Positions 15,405 through 22,042 of a DNA stretch of 31,459 nt are shown here, piece after piece. The stretch covers positions 1 through 31,459 of the forward strand of contig CAYXGF010000017.1 in NCBI GenBank assembly GCA_964464465.1, in the 5' to 3' direction. Source of the DNA: UBA940 sp964464465. GTDB lineage: Bacteria > Bacteroidota > Bacteroidia > Bacteroidales > Rikenellaceae. How positions within the stretch are numbered: position 1 is the stretch's first letter; each line of letters begins with the position of its first letter. The notes under the pieces are model-generated. The model saw nothing but the letters and a program-made list of their open reading frames with translations. It did no database searches and was not told the DNA's origin. Both the position numbers and the translations under genes were made by a program.

Positions 15405-15557
15405 ACCTTCGGTCGAAGATACTTCCGCGCTGGTGATTCTGCAAGCAATTCAGGTTTGCTGTTTTGTTTATTCGTATCTTTGGCCTGCGGCCCAAGATAC
15501 TCACGCTCGGCAATACTCAAATAAATTTGGCATTGCTCTCGCTTATTCGTATCTTTG
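15396..15557 (+). repeat. Degenerate 75-78 bp tandem repeat with hairpins and TATCTTTG boxes
   Basis: GTATCTTTG recurs at 15396, 15474 and 15549, and the intervening segments align (shared GTATCTTTG..C..CGG..AAGATACT, AATT, TTGCT and TTATTC). In units 1 and 2 the start of the repeat folds back on itself: GTATCTTTGACC with GGTCGAAGATAC, and GTATCTTTGGCC with GGCCCAAGATAC. The stem-end bases differ between units yet still pair. The third copy is partial. The region from 15242 to 15617 has no other supported gene. Confidence 0.6.
15526..15557 (+). promoter_or_regulatory. Promoter proximal to the steroid-reductase operon
   Basis: TTTG (15526-15529), a 20-nt spacer and TATCTTTG (15550-15557) match the consensus exactly. 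The expected start near 15564 lies about 54 nt before the ATG at 15618. Confidence 0.75.
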
Positions 15558-15617
15558 AAAGATTTTTTAAATTGTCTGCGGCTTGCGACCGCACAAAAAA
15601 CTAAAAACCCAAAACGA

Positions 15618-16382
15618 ATGATAACGCTTCACACGTTCAATCTGTTTCTTGTGATAATGTCCGCCGTTGCGGTGGTGGTATTCATCGCTCTTTTCTTCGT
15701 AAAAGCCGGATACGGCGTCTTCTTCGACCCCAAATGGGGGCCTGCAATACCAAACCGCACAGGATGGTTCCTGATGGAAGTGCCTGTATTCATAACAATG
15801 ACCGTTCTGTGGCTGATGTCCGAACGTACATGGCAGGCAGTTCCGCTGTGCTTCTTCATAATCTTCCAGACGCACTACCTGCAACGCTCGTTCATATTCC
15901 CGTTCCTCATACGTGGCAAAAACAAAATGGCCCTCGGCATAATCCTGATGGGCGCCATATTCAACACGCTCAACGCGATGATGCAGGGAGGATGGATATT
16001 CTTCCTCTCGCCCGAATATCCGGCATCATGGCTCCGCTCGCCGCAGTTCATCGCCGGACTCGCGCTTTTCATCGCCGGAATGGCCATAAACATGGACTCC
16101 GACAGAATAATTCGCAACCTGCGCAAACCGGGCGACACAAAACACTACATCCCGCGCGGAGGAATGTTCCGCTACGTATCGTCGGCAAACTACCTGGGTG
16201 AATTCATCGAGTGGACAGGATTCGCGGTTCTCACATGGAGCTGGTCGGGCGCCGTATTCGCCCTGTGGACATTCGCCAATCTCGCACCGCGCGCAAACTC
16301 GATTTACAAAAGATACGAACAGGAGTTCGGAGACCAGTTCCGCAGTCTCAAACTCAAACGAATGATACCTTTCATATACTAA
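15618..16382 (+). CDS. 3-oxo-5-alpha-steroid 4-dehydrogenase (steroid 5-alpha-reductase, SRD5A1-like)
   Basis: A 254-residue membrane protein of the same length as mammalian SRD5A1/2, with about six to seven hydrophobic segments. The resemblance to the human enzyme is visible by eye. The N-terminal part has YG-GPAIPNRTGWFLMEVP, with Glu54 at the position of the steroid-contacting Glu in QELP, and a HYLQR motif with Tyr87. The C-terminal NADPH-binding part reads NMDSDRIIRNLRKPGDTKHYIPRGGMFRYVSSANYLGEFIEW. Family knowledge: reduces the 4,5 double bond of 3-oxo-4-ene steroids with NADPH to the 5-alpha (A/B trans) product. The ATG at 15618 is chosen because upstream in-frame sequence is promoter and leader. 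It is the first gene of an operon with an Old Yellow Enzyme (13 nt later) and an SDR. Natural substrate, bile acid or hormone, is not shown by the sequence. Confidence 0.88.
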   Translation: MITLHTFNLFLVIMSAVAVVVFIALFFVKAGYGVFFDPKWGPAIPNRTGWFLMEVPVFITMTVLWLMSERTWQAVPLCFFIIFQTHYLQRSFIFPFLIRGKNKMALGIILMGAIFNTLNAMMQGGWIFFLSPEYPASWLRSPQFIAGLALFIAGMAINMDSDRIIRNLRKPGDTKHYIPRGGMFRYVSSANYLGEFIEWTGFAVLTWSWSGAVFALWTFANLAPRANSIYKRYEQEFGDQFRSLKLKRMIPFIY

Positions 16383-16395
16383 CACCATAACGGCT

Positions 16396-17631
16396 ATGGA
16401 AGAAAACAATACCACAAAGGAATCAAAGCTATTCACCCCCTATAAACTGGGAGGAGTGACACTCCGCAACAGAACAATCCGCTCTGCCGCATTCGAAAGC
16501 ATGGGCAAGGACTTCGGACCTACGCAGCAGCTCAAAGACTATCACGTCAGCGTGGCACGCGGAGGCGTCGGAATGACAACGCTCGCATACGCCGCCGTCT
16601 GCCGCAGCGGTCTGTCATTCAACAAACAGCTGTGGCTCAGACCGGAGATAGTGCCTGCACTCAAAGATATAACCGACGCCGTACACGAGCAGGGCGCCGC
16701 CGCATCCATACAGATAGGACACTGCGGCAACATGACGCACTACTCCACCGCAGGGCAGATTCCAATAGGTGCCTCGTCCGGCATCAATCTCTACGCATAC
16801 ACACCCGTGCGCGGAATGCGCAAGGACGAGATTCGTCAGGTGGCGCAGGACTTCGGACGGGCGGTGCACACGGCTCACGACGCAGGATTCGACTGCGTGG
16901 AGGTACATGCAGGACACGGATACCTAATCTCGCAGTTCCTTTCGCCGTACACCAACCGCCGGAAGGACGAGTTCGGCGGCTCGCTCCAAAACCGCATGCG
17001 TTTCATGCGCATGTGCATGGACAGCGTCATGGAAGCGGCTGCAAAAACAGGAATGTCGGTTCTCGTGAAGCACAACATGGAGGACGGGTTCAAAAGCGGA
17101 ATACAGATTCCCGAGAGCATCGAGATTGCCAAGGAAATCGAAAAATACGGCGTCAACGGAATCGTGCTGTCGAGCGGATTCGTGAGCAAGGCGCCGATGG
17201 CCGTGATGCGCGGAATCATTCCTATATATACGATGAGCTACTACATGGAGTGGTGGCTGCGCTATTTCGTCCGCATAGGAGGCCCGTTCATGATTAAGCA
17301 GTTCCCGTTCGAGGAGTGTTTCTTCTTAGAAAACGCGCTCAAATTCCGCAAGGAACTCAAATGCCCGCTCGTATACGTGGGCGGACTAATCAGCCGCGAA
17401 GGCATCGACAAGGTGCTGGACAGCGGTTTCGAGATGGTGCAGATGGGCCGTGCGCTGGTCAGCGAACCGGATTTCGTGAACCGTCTCAAAGCCGAGGACA
17501 GAAGCTGCCGCAGCCGCTGCGACCACAAAAACTACTGCATAGCGCGAATGTACTCCGTAGACATGAAGTGCTGCTACGACTGCAAGGACGAACTGCCGCG
17601 TAAAATCAAAAAGGAAATAGGACTGTTGTAA
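16396..17631 (+). CDS. Old Yellow Enzyme family NADH:flavin oxidoreductase, BaiCD-like but single-domain
   Basis: A 411-residue FMN-dependent TIM barrel. N-terminus LFTPYKLGGVTLRNRTIRSAAFESMG, substrate/flavin motifs QIGHCGNMTH (106-115), HAGHGYLISQFLSPYTNRRKDEFGGSLQNR (171-200), and the late phosphate-binding region VYVGGL...MGRALVSEPDFV are all present. A cysteine cluster near the end (371, 375, 381, 392, 393, 396) resembles the 4Fe-4S ligand segment of the 2,4-dienoyl-CoA reductase/BaiCD group but with altered spacing. The following FAD/NAD(P)H domain of that group (about 250 residues) is missing. Family knowledge: BaiCD-type enzymes act on the 4-ene bond of 3-oxo bile acids, and related enzymes are steroid 5-beta- or 1-ene reductases. 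Position between a 5-alpha-reductase and an SDR supports a steroid role; stereochemistry is not determinable here. Confidence 0.85.
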   Translation: MEENNTTKESKLFTPYKLGGVTLRNRTIRSAAFESMGKDFGPTQQLKDYHVSVARGGVGMTTLAYAAVCRSGLSFNKQLWLRPEIVPALKDITDAVHEQGAAASIQIGHCGNMTHYSTAGQIPIGASSGINLYAYTPVRGMRKDEIRQVAQDFGRAVHTAHDAGFDCVEVHAGHGYLISQFLSPYTNRRKDEFGGSLQNRMRFMRMCMDSVMEAAAKTGMSVLVKHNMEDGFKSGIQIPESIEIAKEIEKYGVNGIVLSSGFVSKAPMAVMRGIIPIYTMSYYMEWWLRYFVRIGGPFMIKQFPFEECFFLENALKFRKELKCPLVYVGGLISREGIDKVLDSGFEMVQMGRALVSEPDFVNRLKAEDRSCRSRCDHKNYCIARMYSVDMKCCYDCKDELPRKIKKEIGLL

Positions 17632-17637
17632 GACGCC

Positions 17638-18444
17638 ATGCGAAAGGGAGAAATCGTCAGAGGAAGCAGAACGGCTCTGGTCACCGGAGCCAGCAGCGGA
17701 ATAGGAAAAGCGATAGCCGAACAGCTGGCACAGTACGGCTACAACCTCGTAATCGTAAGCAGGGACGAAGAGTTGCTCGAATCGACAGCCATAGAACTGG
17801 GCGGGAAATACTCAGTGTCGGTTCTGCACCGGAGCATGGATTTGGCAACGCAGCAGGCTGCATACAATCTGTATGACTGGTGCACGGGCGCGGGTATCGA
17901 GATAGATGTTCTTGTAAACGACGCAGGCATGTTCATCTACAACGACACGCTCAAATGCGAGCTCTGCCGGATAGAGGACATAATGAATCTTCACATGGTG
18001 ACCCCCACTCTGCTGTGCCGTCTTTTCGGAAACGACATGGCAAAAAGGCACCATGGACACATTCTCAACATCGCCTCGTACTCAATATGGATGAATTATC
18101 CGGGACTGTCGCTTTACAGCGCGACAAAGAACTACCTGCGCAGCTTCTCCAAACCGTTCGCGGGCGAGATGCGAGACAAGGGAGTGACCGTAACGGCGGT
18201 ATCGCCTGCCGGAGTCACCACCGACCTCTACGGGCTGCCCGACAGATACAAGAAGCTCGGTAACCGTATAGGCGTTCTGGATACGCCTGAAAAGATTGCA
18301 AGAGTATCCGTCAGGGCCATGTTCCGCGGCCGCAGGCACGTCGTGCCGGGAATAATGAACAGGATTGCAATTCCAATCCTGAGGCTGCTGCCCGGCTGCG
18401 TCATCCGACTTGCAAGACGACTGACAATGTGCCTGCAAAAATAA
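17638..18444 (+). CDS. Short-chain dehydrogenase/reductase, probable 3-beta-hydroxysteroid dehydrogenase
   Basis: A 268-residue classical SDR. Cofactor motif TGASSGIG (16-23), Arg42 after the second strand (favours NADP(H)), NDAG (94-97) in place of NNAG, and catalytic Ser147, Tyr160 and Lys164 (YSATK) are all present. Residues 245-268 are hydrophobic and basic (IPILRLLPGCVIRLARRL) and may tether it to the membrane, like 17-beta-HSD12/3-type SDRs. The SDR chemistry is certain. The 3-beta-hydroxysteroid role is inferred from the operon, where it would reduce or oxidise the 3-oxo/3-hydroxy group of the product made by its neighbours. It is 6 nt after the Old Yellow Enzyme gene and 11 nt before the HAD gene. 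Confidence 0.85.
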   Translation: MRKGEIVRGSRTALVTGASSGIGKAIAEQLAQYGYNLVIVSRDEELLESTAIELGGKYSVSVLHRSMDLATQQAAYNLYDWCTGAGIEIDVLVNDAGMFIYNDTLKCELCRIEDIMNLHMVTPTLLCRLFGNDMAKRHHGHILNIASYSIWMNYPGLSLYSATKNYLRSFSKPFAGEMRDKGVTVTAVSPAGVTTDLYGLPDRYKKLGNRIGVLDTPEKIARVSVRAMFRGRRHVVPGIMNRIAIPILRLLPGCVIRLARRLTMCLQK

Positions 18445-18455
18445 ACAAGACCGAT

Positions 18456-19076
18456 ATGCACAGCCACATACGGAATATAGTTTTCGATTTGGGCGGCGTG
18501 CTCGTGGACCTGCACATGCAGCGCTGTCTGGATGCGTTTCACGCTCTCGGATTCTCGGATGCCGAACGATACGTGTCGCAGTGGCACCCGGCGGAGGTGC
18601 TCTCCGACTTCGAGAGAGGCGCCATAACAATCGGCCAGCTGCGCTCGTTCATCTGCGCAAAAGCCGGCCGCGACATCTCCGAGGAGCAGATTCGGCACGC
18701 ATACAACGCCTTTATCGGCGAGATTCCCGATTACAAGCTCACGATGTTGCGCCAGTTGCGCGACCGCTTCAAGGTATACATGCTGAGCAACACGAACGAG
18801 ATTGTATTTCCGCCCCTTGCCCGAACCCAGTTCCGCAAACAGGGACTACGGATTGAGGATTACTTCGACAAGGTATATCTGTCATACGAGATGAAGATGC
18901 TCAAACCGTCGACCGAAATATTCCGCGCACTGCTCGACGACGCCGGCATAGAAGCCTCGCAGACTCTCTTTATCGACGACTCGAAGCGCAACACCGATGC
19001 GGCCGCAGGACTCGGGTTTCACACATACCTTGCATCCGCAGAGGAAGATTTCAGACACATATTCAAAGGGTTGTAA
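18456..19076 (+). CDS. HAD-superfamily (subfamily IA) hydrolase, YihX-like
   Basis: A 206-residue haloacid dehalogenase-fold protein. Motif I is VFDLGGVLVDL (nucleophile Asp11, with Gly where many phosphatases have a second Asp, as in YihX), motif II is MLSNTNE, motif III is the Lys in MLKPSTEIF, and motif IV is FIDDSKRNTDAA. The helical cap lies at about residues 18-90. The closest known type is the alpha-D-glucose-1-phosphatase/epoxide-hydrolase-N-like group; the substrate is unknown. The ATG at 18456 is preferred because it begins next to motif I; an in-frame GTG at 18429 would overlap the SDR gene. Although co-transcribed with the steroid genes, a role in that pathway is not evident. Confidence 0.85.
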   Translation: MHSHIRNIVFDLGGVLVDLHMQRCLDAFHALGFSDAERYVSQWHPAEVLSDFERGAITIGQLRSFICAKAGRDISEEQIRHAYNAFIGEIPDYKLTMLRQLRDRFKVYMLSNTNEIVFPPLARTQFRKQGLRIEDYFDKVYLSYEMKMLKPSTEIFRALLDDAGIEASQTLFIDDSKRNTDAAAGLGFHTYLASAEEDFRHIFKGL

Positions 19077-19079
19077 AAT

Positions 19080-21383
19080 ATGAAAAAAGTCATCATCTAT
19101 CCGGTCATCATACTCTCGCTGCTGGCGGCAATCGTTCTGGCGGCCGCGGCTCTGATTTCACCCGTATCCAAACGCTACATAATAAAGCACAGCAAGGAAC
19201 TGACCGGCCGGCAAATCGGCATAGACAGACTGCGCATAAACATATTCACCGGAACCCTCCGCATGAACGGTTTCTCGATTGCCGAGGCCGACGACTCGAC
19301 GCGTTTCGCCTCGCTCGGAGAGCTCGACGTACGCATGTCCCTACCCAAACTGCTCAGCCACAAGATAATCATCAACCGGATATTTCTCGATTCACTCTGC
19401 GTCGACGTCATGCAGGACGGCGAAGTGTTCAATTTCAGCGACCTGCTCGCTCGCTTCGGCTCTTCGGATACGGTAAGCACGCAGAACGCCGCAGAGAGCA
19501 CGCCTTGGGACCTTGGCCTGTACGACATATCGCTGCAAGGCAGCACGTTGCGATACCGAGACAGGGCGGTAGGAGCCGAATTCACGTTCAAGGATATGTC
19601 GCTGTTCATTCCAGGAGTATATTTCTCGGGCAAGAGCACCGACGTGGGACTGAATCTCAACCTGTCGGAAGGCGGCAGCATCGGAATGAACCTGCAATAC
19701 GACATGCAGCAGGGTGAATACAATCTCGGCGTAAAGGTCGACGGACTGCGCATGGAGGACTTCCTACCGTACATACGCCGAAGTTTCGACATCAGCTCGT
19801 TGTCCGGACGTATCGGAGCCGACATGAACATCGGCGGCAACCTGGACCATATTCTCGAATTCTCGGCCTCCGGGGCCATCTTCGCATCCGGGGTGAACAT
19901 CAAGGACCGCGACAGGGAACTGCTTGCAGGCGCAGACTCACTCTATGTCGGCATCAGGGACGTCGATATTGTAAACAGAAAGCTGAATATTTCGAAAATA
20001 TATGCCGACAAGATAGCGACACGTCTGATTCTCAACGCCGACAGCACCAACAACTTCTCCTATCTGCTGTCGTCACAGCCCGAAACGGCCTCACAGGACA
20101 CGGCAGCCGGGACTGAGCAGGGCATGACGCTGCATGTCGACGATTTCCAAATCTCAGGCGGTTCCGTATATCTCTGCGACCGCATGAACGTAGAGCAGGG
20201 ATTCGAATACACGCTCCGCGACATAAACATCAGCTGCAAGGATTTCGCTCCTGACAAAAACAATGTCGTCTCGCTCAGCAGCCGTCTGAACAACAAAGGC
20301 ATGGTACGTATACGCTGGGCCGGTGCGATGGACAACCTCAACGACCAGAACCTCATCGTAATGATGAGCAACGTGGACATAAAAGACTTCACACCGTACT
20401 CGGAAAAATATCTCGCCTACCCGCTGAAAAGCGGAACTCTGAGTTTCAAGAGCCAGAACGTGATTAAAAACAGGCATCTGAACGGAACCAACACACTGGA
20501 CCTGTACGGATGCGAGGTCGACAAGAAACGCAAGGACATCAAGGCGGAGTACAACATACCGCTCCGCGCCGGGGTATACGTGCTCAAAGACAAGACCGGA
20601 CACATCAATCTCGACCTTCCGGTAAGCGGCAGTATCGATTCGCCAAGTTTCTCGTACCGCAAAATCATACTCAAAACCCTGACAAACGTATTTGTCAAAG
20701 TCGCTACCGCGCCGTTCGACTTCCTTGGCGGCCACGACAAACAGATAGACCGAATACCGCTCGACCCGATGAAAATGATGTTCTCGTCGGAAAACTATGC
20801 GAAACTGGACGACATAGCCCGCATTCTGCACGAAAAGCCTGGAATGAGCGTGAACATGGAGCAGAGAATACGTTTCGACGAATCGGTAGGCAACATCGCA
20901 CTGCGACATCTGAAACGCGACTTCTACACATACTCCAATCCCGGCAGACAGAATGACGGGCTGGAACTGATAGACATAGCGCAGATTGACGAGATAAATA
21001 CCAAATCGCCGCAATTCAAGTCCTTCGCCGATTCAGTAGCCGCGGCCAATAATATTTCGTACAAAAAGAACGATTACATCGCGGTAGCCACTGCCCTGTA
21101 CGGCGAAAAAGCGACCGCAGAACTCACCAAAGGCATGGAGATGAGAAATGCGGCAGTGTGCAAGTACATGCGTGAGCAGCACGGAATTTCCGACTCGCTG
21201 CTTCTGGTCTGCTCGCTTTCCGACCAGCAGCTGAGACAGTACACCGGCAAGGACATGTACAAGATAAACATAAACATAGCCGGCGAAACGCTCGGCGGCG
21301 ACACAGTGTCCGTAAGTATTCCGGCCATGCCGGAGACCGCAACCGTGCCTGAAAACACGGCAGACAGTGCCGACGGACAATAA
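19080..21383 (+). CDS. AsmA-like / DUF748 protein anchored in the inner membrane
   Basis: A 767-residue protein with one N-terminal transmembrane segment (about 5-27) followed by a long periplasmic part. The start 'KRYIIKHSKELTGRQIGIDRLRINIFTGTLRMNGFSIAEAD' is the usual opening of AsmA/DUF748 proteins, and repeated beta-rich motifs follow (DISLQGSTLRYRDRAVG, FQISGGSVYLCDR, PLKSGTLSFKSQ). Residues ~560-740 carry the mixed alpha/beta C-terminal part with a KPGMSVNMEQRI segment. Family knowledge: AsmA-clan proteins form hydrophobic grooves bridging inner and outer membranes and move phospholipids. It starts 3 nt after the HAD stop, so it is probably the end of the same operon. The exact subfamily is uncertain. 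Confidence 0.8.
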   Translation: MKKVIIYPVIILSLLAAIVLAAAALISPVSKRYIIKHSKELTGRQIGIDRLRINIFTGTLRMNGFSIAEADDSTRFASLGELDVRMSLPKLLSHKIIINRIFLDSLCVDVMQDGEVFNFSDLLARFGSSDTVSTQNAAESTPWDLGLYDISLQGSTLRYRDRAVGAEFTFKDMSLFIPGVYFSGKSTDVGLNLNLSEGGSIGMNLQYDMQQGEYNLGVKVDGLRMEDFLPYIRRSFDISSLSGRIGADMNIGGNLDHILEFSASGAIFASGVNIKDRDRELLAGADSLYVGIRDVDIVNRKLNISKIYADKIATRLILNADSTNNFSYLLSSQPETASQDTAAGTEQGMTLHVDDFQISGGSVYLCDRMNVEQGFEYTLRDINISCKDFAPDKNNVVSLSSRLNNKGMVRIRWAGAMDNLNDQNLIVMMSNVDIKDFTPYSEKYLAYPLKSGTLSFKSQNVIKNRHLNGTNTLDLYGCEVDKKRKDIKAEYNIPLRAGVYVLKDKTGHINLDLPVSGSIDSPSFSYRKIILKTLTNVFVKVATAPFDFLGGHDKQIDRIPLDPMKMMFSSENYAKLDDIARILHEKPGMSVNMEQRIRFDESVGNIALRHLKRDFYTYSNPGRQNDGLELIDIAQIDEINTKSPQFKSFADSVAAANNISYKKNDYIAVATALYGEKATAELTKGMEMRNAAVCKYMREQHGISDSLLLVCSLSDQQLRQYTGKDMYKININIAGETLGGDTVSVSIPAMPETATVPENTADSADGQ

Positions 21384-21390
21384 AAAGGCA

Positions 21391-21433
21391 CAAACATATG
21401 TCCGGAAACGAAATATTTTCGGCCATATGTTTG
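21391..21433. repeat. Inverted repeat overlapping the tRNA promoter
   Basis: CAAACATATGTCCG (21391-21404) is repeated inverted with one mismatch at 21420-21433, separated by 15 nt. The right arm ends in the TTTG -33 box of the tRNA promoter. It starts 8 nt after the AsmA-like stop codon. It could be an mRNA 3'-end hairpin or an operator. Confidence 0.6.
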
Positions 21434-21461
21434 GAAATAGCGTAAAAGAGTATTACTTTTG
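21430..21461 (+). promoter_or_regulatory. Promoter of the tRNA-Pro pair
   Basis: TTTG (21430-21433), a 20-nt spacer and TACTTTTG (21454-21461) match the consensus exactly. The expected start is about 15 nt before the first tRNA. Confidence 0.8.
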
Positions 21462-21483
21462 TCACGCGATTTCAAATCCGATT

Positions 21484-21558
21484 CGGGGTGTAGCGCAGCC
21501 CGGTTAGCGCACCTGCTTTGGGAGCAGGGGGTCCCAGGTTCGAATCCTGGTACCCCGA
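21484..21558 (+). tRNA. tRNA-Pro (anticodon TGG)
   Basis: A full cloverleaf can be drawn: acceptor CGGGGTG / TACCCCG with discriminator A, anticodon stem CCTGC / GCAGG with loop TTTGGGA (anticodon TGG), and T arm CCAGG-TTCGAAT-CCTGG. No encoded CCA. The TGG anticodon can read most Pro codons. Confidence 0.96.
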
Positions 21559-21587
21559 CTGAATCGAAACGAAACCAAGAAACCGTT

Positions 21588-21662
21588 CGGGGTGTAGCGC
21601 AGCCCGGTTAGCGCGCCAGCTTCGGGAGTTGGAAGTCCCGGGTTCGAATCCCGGTACCCCGA
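21588..21662 (+). tRNA. tRNA-Pro (anticodon CGG)
   Basis: Same acceptor and D-arm sequence as the preceding tRNA. Anticodon stem CCAGC / GTTGG, loop TTCGGGA (anticodon CGG), T arm CCGGG-TTCGAAT-CCCGG. It lies 29 nt after the first and is probably in the same transcript. The first 27 bases of the two genes are identical. Confidence 0.96.
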
Positions 21663-21663
21663 C

Positions 21664-21700
21664 AAAAGATTCTGCAACGTTTGTTGCAGAATCTTTTTTT
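21664..21700 (+). terminator. Terminator after the tRNA-Pro pair
   Basis: AAAAGATTCTGCAA (21664-21677) pairs with TTGCAGAATCTTTT (21684-21697) over a 6-nt loop, followed by further T residues. It begins 2 nt after the second tRNA. Confidence 0.92.
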
Positions 21701-22042
21701 TGGAACTATACTATATACGACTTTCCAGTATGTCTCGTTTAACTATATAATAATGGGAGTCGGCTTGTTATATTAAACACTAATACTTTGCGGCTCCGTA
21801 GAGCCGCGCGAGCCGCAGCCTCGCCACACGAAGGCTCGCTGTCACTCTACCCGCAGACTGCAACCCGCTTGCCACATGCTTAAAGTAGATATTATTAATA
21901 ACACTGCTTCTGTGAATCATCATCAATCAAAAGCCTGAATTACGACACGTAGTGTCATGAAGACCGCAACTTTTTGGGAGGCAGATGCCAACAGAAAAGC
22001 ACGCTCCGCAAACAGCGCCCTGTATTACAAAAATCTGCTTTC
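21701..22042. other. Intergenic region with structured element, no gene seen
   Basis: About 340 nt without a supported gene. It starts A/T-rich, then carries GCGGCTC-GAGCCGC (around 21791-21808) and GCGAGCC...GGCTCGC (around 21808-21840) hairpins and ends that block with GCTTAAAGTAGAT (21878-21890), which resembles 3945-3957. No convincing terminator for the leftward addA gene was recognised. Confidence 0.5.

Noticed and set aside
15396..15557. CRISPR array
   Set aside because: Three degenerate units with hairpins and promoter boxes are present, but the whole unit is repeated rather than short identical repeats with unique spacers, and there are no cas genes.
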